Assembly (NCBI GenBank): GCA_946122785.1
Contig: CAMGYJ010000011.1
Coordinates: 22,321,007-22,385,006 of the forward strand
From: Linum tenue
Taxonomy: Eukaryota > Streptophyta > Magnoliopsida > Malpighiales > Linaceae
DNA: 64,000 nt
Direction: 5' to 3'
Positions 21,705-32,800 of the stretch are shown one piece after another. The notes beneath the pieces were generated by a model that had not been told where the DNA came from, made no database searches, and saw nothing but the letters and a program-made list of their open reading frames with translations. A program made the translations under genes and the position numbers. How positions within the stretch are numbered: the stretch's first letter is position 1; every line of letters starts with the position of its first letter.

Positions 21705-22360
21705 AGCGTTTGTAGGAAGGGTAGAATAGGAAATGTCAATTTTTTTTCTTTTTCCTCTGTGGAACGGGCCAACTTACCGTACACATGCGGATTTAAACAG
21801 GTCCAGGAGTGTCAATTTTTTTCTTTAAGCTCTTTTATTTCTCCATGGTGATAAAATATATATGAAAAGGCAAAAACAATACTCCTTTTTATTGCTAAAA
21901 ATAAAAAATTTAACAATAAACTAATGCATGGTATCTAATGGGCTAACTGCTAACCATAAAATAAAAGAGTTGAATGGGCCTGACCTACACGGGATTTGGC
22001 CATCAAGTAAAACAAATGATCATCATTGGTTTGCCATTCTAAAAGCGTTTGTATGAAGGGTAGAATATGGAGTGTCAATTTTTTTCTCTTTCCTCTGTGG
22101 AACGGGCCAACTTACCGTACACATGCGGATTTAAACGGGTCCAGGAGTGTCAATTTTTTTCTTTAAGCCCTTTTATTTCTCCGTGGTGATAAAATATATA
22201 TGAAAAGGCAAAAATAATACTTCTTTTTATTGCTAAAAATAAAAAATTTAACAATAAACTAATGCATGGTATCTAATGGGCTAACCGCTAACCATAAAAT
22301 AAAAGAGTTGAATGGGCCGACCTACACGGGATTTGGCCATCAAGTAAAAGAAATGAACAT
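21705..22360. repeat. Two-copy tandem duplication, 339-bp period
   Basis: AGCGTTTGTAGGAAGGGTAG at 21705 recurs at 22044, and the next roughly 320 bases match almost base for base, through CACGGGATTTGGCCATCAAG. Differences are a handful of substitutions and 1-bp gaps, so the duplication is fairly recent. Confidence 0.9.
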
Positions 22361-23446
22361 CATTGGCTAAAATATAATGTATTTTAAAGTTATTCAATGG
22401 TTCAACCTCGACCAACCCAATTAGTCCAATTTTTATCATTTCAAATATATATTATATAATTATTTGATATCATAATGATCAAATTATAGTGTATTTTACA
22501 GGGAATCGTTTGGTATTTGTTAGTAAAAACTAAATAGAAAGATCTATTTGGTTATTTTAAACATTAAAACGATCCTAAACATTTTCAGTTCCTTTTGAAT
22601 TTCTATGGTTTTATTCCCGAATAAGTGATGTGCAAATGGCGAATTGCATTCATCTCTTTTCTTTCACTATTTTTTATTTTCAAATAGAAAGTTTAAAAGT
22701 TAAGAATAATTAGAATTTTGCATGGGTCGGCAAACAGGCTTAATTTCATGTTTTGGCCCGTTTTGATCAAGTCTAATTTATAATCACATGGTTCCCTGAT
22801 ACTCGATAAAAATCTCAATCCAAACCAGTTTGGCAGGTGATTCCGTGTTTACCAACATTTTCTAGGGATACGACAACGGTGGTTCCTATCCCAAATCGTG
22901 TTGTTTGTTTTTGATTTTCATAGATTTTATCATGGCCTGACAAAAACCAGAAAGCACAATGAAGACAAGATGAAAGTTTTATAAAGCAAATTAATCGGGC
23001 AACAGGTCATGTAAAAACTAGCAACGATTGTGAGATGCTAATTTTCCGAAAACCTACGAGACAGACGATTTTTTATTCGATTTTCTGGAATCCAGTTTCT
23101 ATAAAACTTACTCCACCTCATCATATTACCGGAAACAATATTGTTTCACAAGGTAACAGATACTTGATTTTGGTTCATAAGGCCGATTTTTGATTCGTTG
23201 CATCATTCATGTCTCTTTCCTGCTAAAATTCATTATTTTTATCACGTGTTTCAAAAAAAACTATACATCCCATTACATTATCAAATTTCATACCTCACCT
23301 TTCACCTTTTTCACCTTTCTCCGGCCGGGGCCACGCTAGTAAAAATAATAAACGTCTAAAATCAGCATCGCAGGAACGTGAAGGTGTTACACAATGAAGA
23401 GGTGGAAAAATAAGGACGGGAACCGTCAATTAACGGGTGGAGCCGG
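22361..23446. other. Intergenic sequence downstream of the acyltransferase
   Basis: AT-rich sequence without open frames or recognisable repeats. The 3' end of the minus-strand acyltransferase transcript should lie in its last few hundred bases. Confidence 0.5.
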
Positions 23447-24502
23447 CTAGATATAAGAAACCCTGTGGCTTACATTGGTGAGGAACGCGCCCACCGCCGC
23501 GTACTCCTCAAACGCCTTGGCATCCAACTGACACTGCACGAACTTGGGGAAGAAGAGCCAGCACGCAGTCGTAGTGACGAATCCCATGGTCAGCACTCTC
23601 GAGGCTGACACCACCCACCAGGAGGACCACCTCCCGCCCTTGTCCTTGTCCTTGACGGCCTTCTTCACCGCAATCTCCGCCGTCACGCCCGCCCCGTGGA
23701 GCAAGAAGAAGCAGGTGGTCTCCCACGTGGGCCTCGCTCGGCCCATGTAATAAAACATGAGCTCGTGCATCAACGCGGATACCACGAACGTGGCGAACAC
23801 AGCTGGCAGCGGAGCCGACCTGGGCCCCACGAACCGTGTGAACAAATCCCGGGTCGGGTCGTAGACGGAGGGGCGGAGGATCCGTGTGACCGTCAGGTTC
23901 CAGCGCCTCCCCCAAAAGTCCTGAAGCGAGGTGGAGAGGTAGGGCTCGTTGAACTGCGGCTCCAGCTCCAAGCCGAGGAGCGCCCTTGCGGAGGCGGCGG
24001 AGGCGGCGAGGATGATTTCCAGCATGAAGTAGATGTGGAAGACGTAGAGGATTAGGAGGAGTTTCGGATGAAAACGGTCCCGGTAGTCGTATACGCGTAT
24101 CAATACGGCGAGGCATAGGGCCTTGAGCGTGTAATTGAGCGCTCTGGAGGATGAAGCTGCAGTCGGCGGCGGCTGCTGGATCTGGATCTTGATGGGGAGG
24201 CACGAAACGGCGACGAATAGTGGGAGGGACGATGGCGGCGGGTTACACAGGGGGCCTCTGCCAAAGGAAAAGAGGAGGAGTTTGAAATTGGCGAGCCAGG
24301 CGATGAAGAAGGAGGTGAGGCCGGCGAGATGGACGGAGGAAAGGTTGAGGGGCAAGTAGAGGAAGAGAGCGACGACGGGGAGGATGGAAACTAGGCGTTT
24401 GGGTCCTTTGGGGATGGATTTAGGGATGAGATAAGAGTAGAATAGGGAGATGAAGACCCAAACCCATACCTTGAGCAACTTTTCAATTTCTCCGCCCTCC
24501 AT
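23447..24502 (-). CDS. MBOAT acyltransferase, wax synthase / acyl-CoA:sterol acyltransferase family
   Basis: A single uninterrupted exon encodes 351 residues from ATG at 24502 (MEGGEIEKLLKVW) to TAG at 23447-23449. An upstream in-frame extension of 23 codons exists, but the family starts just before the first membrane segment, as here. Eight or so hydrophobic segments are spread along the chain. SSVHLAGLTSFFIAWLANFK (about 56-75) and GRGPL (about 81-85) are family signatures. The diagnostic EPYLSTSLQDFWGRRWN spans about 186-202, and the MBOAT active-site histidine is H246 in SALMHELMFYY; HGAG (269-272) follows. The enzyme would transfer fatty acyl groups from acyl-CoA to a lipid alcohol, either a sterol (ASAT1-like) or a fatty alcohol, in the ER membrane. 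The N-terminal region resembles Arabidopsis ASAT1 more than jojoba-type wax synthase, but substrate cannot be set from sequence alone. GC content is much higher than the surroundings. The copia insertion begins about 400 bp upstream. Confidence 0.9.
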   Translation of the reverse strand: MEGGEIEKLLKVWVWVFISLFYSYLIPKSIPKGPKRLVSILPVVALFLYLPLNLSSVHLAGLTSFFIAWLANFKLLLFSFGRGPLCNPPPSSLPLFVAVSCLPIKIQIQQPPPTAASSSRALNYTLKALCLAVLIRVYDYRDRFHPKLLLILYVFHIYFMLEIILAASAASARALLGLELEPQFNEPYLSTSLQDFWGRRWNLTVTRILRPSVYDPTRDLFTRFVGPRSAPLPAVFATFVVSALMHELMFYYMGRARPTWETTCFFLLHGAGVTAEIAVKKAVKDKDKGGRWSSWWVVSASRVLTMGFVTTTACWLFFPKFVQCQLDAKAFEEYAAVGAFLTNVSHRVSYI

Positions 24503-24904
24503 TCTCGACCTCACACAAACTGGATCGGATCGCTTCTTTCTTCGCGACTCTTTTGGAAGAAAACTAAGCACTTGAATTTAGTTGACACAGGGATGCCACT
24601 AGCGAAGAGGTTCTTATTAATTATCCCATATTTCTGACTTGGCATCGTCCTGATTAAAGATATGACTGGTTGCCCCACGGCGGGATAAGATAGAATAACA
24701 ACACATATAATGTTGTTATAGTAACAACAATATTTATTAGGGGCAAAATCGTAAACAGACAATAAATAACAAATTAAAATTAAATTAATTATCTGAAACC
24801 CTTCTTCTCCTTCGTTCCTTCCCACCCGCATTTGACTTTCTTCCGTTCCTCCTCATTGTAACTTCACTGGCGGCAGCGCCGATCCGAACTTCGACCAGCA
24901 ATCT
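24503..24904 (-). promoter_or_regulatory. Short upstream region of the acyltransferase, bounded by the copia insertion
   Basis: Only about 400 bases separate the acyltransferase ATG from the 5' LTR. They contain a small foldback (AATAACAACACA ... GTTGTTATAGTAAC, 24694-24726) and no clear TATA box. The original upstream sequence continues beyond the retrotransposon at 39266. Confidence 0.4.
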
Positions 24905-24909
24905 TCTCC

Positions 24910-25312
24910 TATCAACCGAAGAAGATGATGATCAGAATCTGCAGAGCTGAAGTGCAGAAGATCGAAATGAAGCAGAGGAAAACCAACCCAGAAACGAAAC
25001 GTTTCTGGGTTCCCTCCATCCAACTTAAACCAAGAGCCAAAGCGACGTCGTTGTGGAGGTCTCAGAGTTAACCGTTGGGTGGACTTTCACCGAGCGAATG
25101 GATGCACGCCGTCTGTCGTTTTACTATTACTGTAACTTTGAATTTCAGTTTATCATTTCCGTTTTTACTGTTCCAGTATTTTGTATCTTGAAGAACACTT
25201 TACAGTTGAGTATATATAGAAAAGCAGAGAGATCCCTTGCTCTCTTGCGCATTTCCCCACCTTTGTGTGCCGTCGTCTTCTTCCGCAAACCCTAGCTGTA
25301 GCTAGTTTTATA
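24910..25312 (+). repeat. Copia 5' LTR (403 bp)
   Basis: Runs from TATCAACCG to GCTAGTTTTATA. A TATA box (TATATATAGA) lies at 25211-25220, with the transcript start expected about 30 bases later. All four LTR borders and the target duplication agree that the termini are TA...TA, not the usual TG...CA. Confidence 0.93.
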
Positions 25313-25325
25313 TGGTATCAGAGCG
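25313..25325 (+). other. Primer binding site (initiator tRNA-Met)
   Basis: TGGTATCAGAGCG directly follows the 5' LTR and matches the plant initiator methionine tRNA 3' end used by most copia elements. Confidence 0.9.
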
Positions 25326-25347
25326 GTTGCTCATTCAGTGACCTACA

Positions 25348-26068
25348 ATGGCGACGAACACACCTCCAAACACTCCAAACACACCTCCAGGAGGCATTCC
25401 TTTCGGCTCATTCTCAGGCACCACGAGTGGAGGTTCTAACGTCAACAACAACGATCGTCCAGATCCCCAATTCGGTAACCCTTTCTACATTAACCCAAAT
25501 GAGAACATCTCTCAGGCCATCGTTTCAGAAGTTCTCGATGGACCCAACTACCAGATGTGGCAGCGAGCCATGAGAATGGCTCTGAAGACCAAACACAAAA
25601 TTGGTTTTATAGATGGATCGATTCCGTCTCCAGGAGTAGCTAGTCCTAATTTCAGTACATGGGATGCGTGCAATACTCTTGTTCTATGTTGGATCTTGAA
25701 TTCTGTTGACAAAGAGATTAGGAGAAGCGTGATGCAGCATGATGTAGCTCGTGATTTGTGGGAAGAGCTGAAAGCTCGTTTTGGGTATGCAAATGCTATT
25801 AAACTGTCAAACCTAGGAGACCAAATTATTGCTTGTAAACAGGGAAACCTCAACGTTACCTAGTACTACACTGCCTTGAAAGGTCTGTGGGAGGAGCATT
25901 TGCAATTCAATCCCATTGTTGACTGTAACTGTGCTCCACAAAGGACACAACCATGTGCAGCAGTTGAGGCATTTAAGCAGAAGCAGGAAGTTGACTACCT
26001 TATTAGGTTCTTGAAGGGCCTTCGACCAGAATTTGATGTGGTTCACACACAAATTCTGATGATGAAAC
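25348..26068 (+). pseudogene. Copia gag, N-terminal part
   Basis: The frame begins with ATG at 25348 (MATNTPPNTPNTPPGG, a proline/threonine-rich leader). It contains the UBN2-type gag core: LDGPNYQMWQRAMRMALKTK, then TWDACNTLVLCWILNSV and LWEELKARFGYANAIKLSNL. An in-frame TAG at 25861-25863 interrupts it. The frame then continues through RFLKGLRPEFDVVHTQILMM until the gypsy element inserts after the fifth base of the duplicated GAAAC. Gag would form the cytoplasmic particle that packages element RNA. Confidence 0.88.
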
Positions 26069-27390
26069 TGTAACACCCTACCCTATACGTTTTGCCTAAT
26101 CATATTGTTCATACAATTGCAGCGTAATTAATCTCGGGTGTTACACTAATTATCAAAATTTACCCAAATAAAATTTCGACATGAATTACTCGCGTAATGG
26201 GCTAACAGTTCTTCCATCTAATCCTGCAAAATAATTCATCTAGATCCATGCATTCATAGACAAACATATACACTCACTGCCATATGCATTGGCTTTTCAT
26301 AGCCATAGTCACAGTTTCATGTTACACGACTGCATATTATACTGATACATGCCATAATCGTCACAACTTACATAATTACACAAATATACACACATATCAT
26401 CAACTTTCCACACCTGTGGATAGCTCACACTACATCAGAAGCTAGTATGCACATGACAAACGTTCTCAAAACATTTTACAAAAAGGTGTGGATCACTGGC
26501 CAAAATCCCGAGTAGTAGTCCAAGCACAGAATAGTTGAAGACCATACCTCATTTTGACTTCAACTCTAGCTCCTCTCTAACCTAACACCTATCTACTGCT
26601 GCTGCTGATGATCTGCTTACACATAGCATAAGCAGAGAAGAAGAATAAAAGAGGGTCAGCTCATAGCTGAGTGAGATAATCATAGCATCGTGAGTTCATA
26701 ACAGAGCATACCCCTACCATACATCTAGCAAATAAGCCCAAGCACTAGGATCAGACCTCAGCCATCCGACATCCCAATAGGCAAAAGACTCAACCATCTT
26801 GACTTATGCATATGCATCTTATCATGTTTTACTTATAGGCGCCTGGCTACTCCCATGCTAATAACTCTCCCGGGAAACATACCCCACATCCCGTCGGATG
26901 TAGTCATACATACCCCAACATCCCGTCGGATGTGGTCATACATACCCCACACCACTATGGGTGTAGTCATACCCCGACACCGCTCTGGGTGTGGTCATAT
27001 CTCGTAAGAATTCTTCAGTCACCACCACATGAGAGGTGTGACTATCATACATATCATAATAGTGTAATAGCATAGGGAGCCCTAATTACTATGTAGTTGA
27101 CCGTGAGACCACAACACTTATATTTGGTATCCTTATACATGATTCATATCTCATCTTGCTTAATCATAATTCATTACTTGCACATGTACTTGACCTGGCC
27201 ATAATTGGCTCAACATAGGTAAACCAGGAGTCGTATAATTGCTCTTCATCGGGATAAACCCTCGTGCAAGTCATCCTCCTTAAATATCATAATATCACCA
27301 TGAGATATATATTTTCCCACTTGTACATCCAGATACATCAATCATGAATGTCATACCCAATCACCTTTTCGAACCATCATAAGGCATATC
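26069..27390 (-). repeat. Gypsy 3' LTR, distal part (truncated)
   Basis: Matches 32801-34120 of the full LTR over about 1,320 bp, with about seven substitutions and one CA indel by eye (about 0.5 percent). It stops at AAGGCATATC (27381-27390), where the inverted pol block begins. It contains a four-unit minisatellite of about 30-34 bp (CCCGTCGGATGTRGTCATAC) at about 26880-27000. Confidence 0.9.
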
Positions 27391-29841
27391 TCCCTTAGAA
27401 CAAGATATGGGCATTATGAGTTCCTGGTAATGCCTTTTGGACTCACTAATGCGCCAGCAGTATTTATGGCTCTTATGAACAGAGTTTTTCATGAATATCT
27501 TGATAAGTTTGTGATTGTGTTCATAGACGATATTCTCATCTATTCTAAAAGCGAAGAGGAGCACAAAAATCACCTTAGAATTGTGTTGCAAATTCTAAGG
27601 GAGAAACAATTATATGCAAAATTCTCAAAATGTGAGTTTTGGCTGAAGGAGGTAATATTTCTGGGACATGTAATTTCTGGAAGAGGGGTGGAGGTGGATC
27701 CGAAAAAGGTGGAAGCAGTGGTGAGTTGGACTCCACCAAAAGATGTGTCTGAGTTGAGAAGTTTTCTTGGCATGGCTGGTAACTATCGGCGATTTGTTGA
27801 AGGATTTTCCAAAATTGCTGCCCCATTGACTAAACTGTTGAGGAAGAATACCAAGTATGTTTGGGATGAATCATGTCAAAAGAGTTTTGATGAACTGAAG
27901 AAGAGATTGACCACAGCACCAGTACTTGCATTACCTTCGAATAAGGGAGAGTTTGTGGTGTATAGTGATGCCTCGTATCAAGGATTGGGTTGTGTGTTAA
28001 TGCAAGATGGAAGAGTTATCGCATATGCCTCTAGGCAATTACGTCCTCATGAAGTAAATTATCCCACTCATGATTTGGAGTTGGCAGCGGTGGTATTTGC
28101 TCTCCAGATATGGCGACATTATTTATATGGTGAGACTTTTAAAATCCTCACTGATCATAAAAGCCTGAAGTATATTATGGATCAGAAGGATTTAAATAGT
28201 CGCCAGAGGAGATGGATTGAACTTCTAAAAGATTATGATTGTACAATTGATTACCATCTAGGTAAAGCTAACGTAGTTGCTGATGCCCTAAGCAGAAAGG
28301 GGAAGAAGAATATAAATGATCTGGTTGATTTGAGGGCAATGAATGTTGATTTGGAAGTGGATGGTGTAACAGGGTTACTAGCTCGGTTGAACATCCGACC
28401 TTTATTGCACGACAAAATTCGTGAAAAGCAGAAGGAGGATCCAGAGTTGGCAAAAATCATTCAAGACATTGAGGAAGGAAAAGAAAGCCCATTTGAAATG
28501 GTAGATGGCATGTTGAAGATTAATGGAAGGGCATGCGTTCCTAATGTTGATAACTTCAGGAAAGAGATCCTAGATGAAGCTCATTCTTCTGCTTATGCTA
28601 TGCACCCAGGAGCAACTAAAATGTATCACACGATCAAACCATATTTTTGGTGGCGTGGGATGAAAAAGGAAGCGGCTGAACATGTTTTCACATGTCTGGT
28701 ATGTCAGAAAGTTAAGGCAGAACATCAAGCTCCTGTAGGGAAACTGCAACCACTTCCAATTCCAGAATGGAAGTGGGAAAGAATCACAATGGATTTTGTA
28801 TATGGTCTCCCATCATCAAGGGGAAAAGATGCAGTATGGGTTATTGTGGACCGACTGACCAAATCGGCTCACTTTTTACCCATTAGATGGAAACCATCAC
28901 TGGAGACTTTGTCTCAACTATATATTAAGGAGATCGTCAGATTGCATGGTGTGCCAATTTCTATTGTCTCTGATCGAGACCCGAGCTTCACATCTCGGTT
29001 TTGGCAAAGTTTACATGATGCCTTGGGAACTAAACTTCATTTTACTTCCGCTTATCATCCTCAAACAGATGGGCAGAGTGAACGAACCATCCTTACCTTA
29101 GAGGAGTTACTTCGATCATGTGTAATGCAATGGGAGGAATCATGGATTGACCATTTGCCCTTAATTGAGTTTGCTTACAACAACCAGTACCATAGTAGCT
29201 TGGGTGTTCCACCATATGAAGCACTTTATGGGAGGAAGTGTAGAACACCATTATGTTGGGATGTAGAAGGAGCAAGGCAAATCTCAGGGCCAGAGGTAGT
29301 TCAGATCACAGTTGACAAGGTTAAGGAAATCATGGAGCGTTTGAGGGTGGCTCAAGATCGACAGAAAGTTTATGTTGACACGAATAGGCGTGAAGTTAAT
29401 TTCGAAGTTGGTGAGAAAGTATTTCTCAAAGTGTCACCCTGGAAAGGCGTAATGAGATTTGGTAAGAAAGGGAAACTTGCACCTCGGTATATTGGACCCT
29501 ATGAAATCACAGAGAAGATTGGACCAGTGGCATATAAACTGGCATTGCCTCCAGAACTATCTCAAATCCACAATGTATTTCATGTTAGTATGCTGAAGAG
29601 GTACAAAGTGGATCCTTCCCATATTATACAACCAGAGGAGATCGAGTTGGCTCCAGATTTGACATTTGAAGAGGTTCCAGTTGAGATTGTTGATTATCAG
29701 ATTAAGACTCTTCGTAGGAAGGAAATTCCAATGTTGAAAGTGGTGTGGAGAAATCAAGATAGTGAGAGTGCTACATGGGAAACTGAAGCAAGTATGCGAG
29801 AGAAGTACCCTGAGTTGGTAGCAAACTACTTTGCAGGTTAA
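27391..29841 (+). CDS. Gypsy pol, C-terminal part: RT active site, RNase H, integrase, chromodomain-like tail
   Basis: The reading frame is open from the junction ([11 protein letters not shown]) and unbroken to TAA at 29839-29841; from the first ATG (27430) it gives 803 residues. RT palm motif FIDDILIYS lies at about 27520-27546. RNase H follows ([12 protein letters not shown], then [10 protein letters not shown] and [13 protein letters not shown]). Integrase has its HHCC zinc-binding region ([13 protein letters not shown], then [11 protein letters not shown]) and DDE core ([29 protein letters not shown]). The end ([20 protein letters not shown], then VVWRN, ATWE) is the chromodomain-like module of chromoviruses. 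These enzymes copy the RNA to DNA and insert it into chromatin. This half points opposite to gag because of the inversion. Confidence 0.93.
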   Translation, partial: SLRTRYGHYEFLVMPFGLTNAPAVFMALMNRVFHEYLDKFVIVFIDDILIYSKSEEEHKNHLRIVLQILREKQLYAKFSKCEFWLKEVIFLGHVISGRGVEVDPKKVEAVVSWTPPKDVSELRSFLGMAGNYRRFVEGFSKIAAPLTKLLRKNTKYVWDESCQKSFDELKKRLTTAPVLALPSNKGEFVVYSDASYQGLGCVLMQDGRVIAYASRQLRPHEVNYPTHDLELAAVVFALQIWRHYLYGETFKILTDHKSLKYIMDQKDLNSRQRRWIELLKDYDCTIDYHLGKANVVADALSRKGKKNINDLVDLRAMNVDLEVDGVTGLLARLNIRPLLHDKIREKQKEDPELAKIIQDIEEGKESPFEMVDGMLKINGRACVPNVDNFRKEILDEAHSSAYAMHPGATKMYHTIKPYFWWRGMKKEAAEHVFTCLVCQKVKAEHQAPVGKLQPLPIPEWKWERITMDFVYGLPSSRGKDAVWVIVDRLTKSAHFLPIRWKPSLETLSQLYIKEIVRLHGVPISIVSDRDPSFTSRFWQSLHDALGTKLHFTSAYHPQTDGQSERTILTLEELLRSCVMQWEESWIDHLPLIEFAYNNQYHSSLGVPPYEALYGRKCRTPLCWDVEGARQISGPEVVQITVDKVKEIMERLRVAQDRQKVYVDTNRREVNFEVGEKVFLKVSPWKGVMRFGKKGKLAPRYIGPYEITEKIGPVAYKLALPPELSQIHNVFHVSMLKRYKVDPSHIIQPEEIELAPDLTFEEVPVEIVDYQIKTLRRKEIPMLKVVWRNQDSESATWETEASMREKYPELVANYFAG

Positions 29842-30078
29842 CAATCTTGCTTAGTAAGTTATGTTTTGAATTTGCTGATGTGTTTTGTTGTGATAGCCCA
29901 GTATAAGTTTTTGAAACCTTATATTGGGAACTTGAGGTGTTATGTGTTTAGTTATGTACTTCAGATCTCCTAACCTAAGATTCAAGTAGTAACAATATAT
30001 GTGATAGTGTCTGCCAGCAGGAGAACGAGCGGATGCGTAGTATCAACTCAAGGTTAGATTTCGAGGACGAAATCTTTT

Positions 30079-30092
30079 AAGGAGGGGAGAAT
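30079..30092 (+). other. Gypsy polypurine tract
   Basis: AAGGAGGGGAGAAT ends directly at the LTR start at 30093, preceded by the usual frame-like sequence of gypsy 3' ends (TTTCGAGGACGAAATC). It is in the same orientation as the inverted pol block. Confidence 0.85.
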
Positions 30093-30414
30093 TGTAACAT
30101 CCCGTTCCGGAAAAATCCATTTTTCGATCGCTAGAAAGTTCGCGATTTAAAATCGAGTGTTTTGACAATATTTCGGCGAAAATCGGATTATCAATCGATC
30201 GGATAAGTATACGTATTAATTATATATATATATATACGGTCCATTTAAATCCCCCACCCGTCCATTTAATTCACATCATCATCTATTCCATTTTCCACCG
30301 AGAGGCAAAAACCAGAGCGAGCGGAGAGAGCGTACAGGGGAACGTCGGGGGAAAAAAATCCAAGGCTCGATTCTTGAGCATAAGTGATCCAAAAATCCCG
30401 TAGGTAATGCCTAA
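30093..30414 (+). repeat. Gypsy 3' LTR, first 322 bp, inverted
   Basis: Begins TGTAACATCCCG after the polypurine tract and corresponds to the complement of 35082-34747. It differs by several substitutions and a longer TA tract (about 2 percent apart from the microsatellite). It ends at TAA (30412-30414), which is shared with the RT sequence that follows. Confidence 0.88.
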
Positions 30415-32536
30415 GAGCCATAAATACTGCTGGCGCATTAGTGAGTCCAAAAGGCATTACCAGGAACTCATAATGCCCATATCTGGTCGCTCCATCTGCC
30501 ACTTTCAGTTGATGGTACCCAGACCTCAAATCAATCTTAGAAAAGACTGATGCACCCTGCAATTGATCAAACAAGTCGTCTATTCTTGGAAGGGGATAAC
30601 GATTTTTCACTGTTGCTTTATTCAACCTCCGGTAGTCAATGCACATTCTCATGGAGCCATCTTTCTTCTTGACAAACAAAACCGGTGCACCCCAAGGTGA
30701 GATGCTAGGTCGAATAAACCCCTTGTCTAGCAATTCTTGTAATTGTCCTTTAAGCTCCTTCAGCTCAATTGGTGCCATTCTATATGGTGCCATTGAAATT
30801 GGTGTTGTGCCAGGTACCAATTCAATATCAAACTCTACTTCCCTTTCTGGTGGAAGGCCGGGAAGTTCTTCGGGGAATACATCAGGAAACTCCCTTACCA
30901 CCTCTACATCCTCAACCTTCTTATCATTTACAACAGTAACTTGAGCAAGAAAGGCTTCACAACCTTCCTTCACTAATCGAAAAGCTTCCAAGGCAGAAAG
31001 AAAACCATGAGTCTCCTTTTTCTTAATGCCTCGGAATACAACATGACCTTTATCTGGTGTGTTGAATAACACTTCTTTCTTTTGACAATCCACAACAGCT
31101 CCATGTGTTGCCAGAAAGTCCATTCCAAGGATGACATCAAATTCATCAAAAGGTAGCAGAATTAAATCTGCTGCTAGGAAAGCTCCTTCCACACAAATGA
31201 AGGAACTTCTAATAACTGAGTCTACCTTCAAGGTATCTCCCACAGGTGTTTTAACACATAAGGTATAACCTAGCTTATCTGGAACTAAGCGTAGCATATG
31301 TGCAAACGTATATGACATGAATGAGTGAGAGGAACCAGTATCGATCAAAGCATATAATTGCTTGCCAAGGATAGAAAGCATACCAGTCACAACTTCTGGT
31401 GCCACTTCTGCCTCACCTCGAGTCATTGCATAAACCCTCGGTGCTCCCTGTGCTCTGGTACCCTGCGTACCACTTCCTGATGGCTGATTTCGACCACCAC
31501 CTCTACCACCCTGTGAACAACCACGACCACTCTGAAATCCACTACGGCCTCCCTTGTAACCACCCCTGAATGGGGCTCTACTAAATTGCACTGAAGGCTC
31601 GGACTGTGTGGCTCTTACTTCTCTCGAATGCGGGCAATCCCTCATGATGTGCCCAGGTTGGCCACAGTGAAAGCATACACCAGAAAATCTCCTACACTCT
31701 CCAAGATGCCTCTTCTGACAAACTTGACAAAATGGAAATTGTGTGGCTGAGGAAATTGGTGCCCTGTATGATGGTACCGACATAGATTGACTCGGGGTTC
31801 TCCCAAAACTGCTAGTACCCTTCCTTGATGGATAACGAGGTGCAGAATAATTTACTCCTAGCTTCCTTTTCTTCTCCTCTTCTTTGGCTTTGTGTTCCTC
31901 TCTACCCTCAACTTCATAGGCTTCATACTTAAGTGCTGCCTCCTTGATTGTGGCCATGCTCTCTTCATCAACCCTGTAGATCTTTTCTTTCAACCCTAGG
32001 CGCAACCCATGCAAGTATCTCATCTTCTTCTTATGCTCAGTATCCGCCAACCCATCTTCAAAGTAGAGTAATCGAACAAACTTGATGGTGTACTCAGTAA
32101 CTGTCATATTCTCCTGCTTAAGGTTGGCGAATTCATTGTTCTTTGCCCTGATAAAAGCTTCGGGAAGAAACTCTGTCTTAAAGGCCTTTAGGAACTCCTC
32201 CCAGGTGAACTGAACTCGTTCACCATTAACTCTAGAGACTGAGGACCACCAGCTCCTCGCGTACCCCTTTAGGAGAAAAACAACATATTGCACTTTTTCC
32301 TCTGGGGTTGCATAAAGATACTCAAACACATCTTCCATCTCCCTCAACCACTCTACCACAGCATCTGGACTCACATCTCCTTTAAAGTCCCTACCACCCA
32401 AACTCTTCATCTTTGCATAATCTAATACTGGCGGTCTTGCATCAACCGCCCCCACTCCTCTCGACTGGTCAGTAGGAACATTATGACAACTTTCGTGGGA
32501 GCTACAAGGAAATATTGGCCTTAGATTGATCCACAC
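30412..32536 (-). CDS. Gypsy gag, protease and N-terminal reverse transcriptase
   Basis: The frame is open from ATG at 32536; the first methionines precede a gag start that is uncertain by some tens of residues. The gag core is [18 protein letters not shown], then YARSWWSSV and [16 protein letters not shown]. The CCHC knuckle [14 protein letters not shown] spans about 288-301, and the protease active site is DTG at 399-401. RT fingers and palm follow ([53 protein letters not shown]). RT stops at [14 protein letters not shown], and the frame then reads about 50 codons of LTR as nonsense. The block is also short of about eight codons before TRYGHYEF compared with relatives. This half supplies the particle protein and part of the polymerase. 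Confidence 0.9.
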
Positions 32537-32784
32537 AAAATTTATTCTTCACCAAATCTCTCAGTTGGTTAGAACAAAAATTTCCAAAATAATTACTTGA
32601 AAACAAATAAGTTCAAAACTCAATTTTGCAAACCATGATGCAGGTAATTTCATCAAAAATACCAATACACATAATCATGTCAAACTCAATTCCCAGTTTA
32701 AGTCATTATGGGGTACTCCCCTCCTTAGGAGTGTTTAACCTCTCATAGGGTATAGTACGCCATAACAGCAAAAAGAGGGAACCG

Positions 32785-32797
32785 GGCTCTGATACCA
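32785..32797 (-). other. Gypsy primer binding site
   Basis: The minus strand reads TGGTATCAGAGCC three bases after the LTR end at 32801, matching initiator tRNA-Met. It fixes the element's orientation as leftward. Confidence 0.9.
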
Positions 32798-32800
32798 AAC

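Noticed and set aside
23508..24203. 231-codon second frame inside the acyltransferase gene
   Set aside because: It is a GC-driven overlap of the real MBOAT frame, without membrane segments or known motifs.
27391..30414. Autointegration (self-integration) as the cause of the gypsy inversion
   Set aside because: Self-integration would place an LTR end directly at the target inside pol and give circular products. Here the outer ends and the GAAAC duplication are normal, and the LTR next to the PPT is in its normal place.
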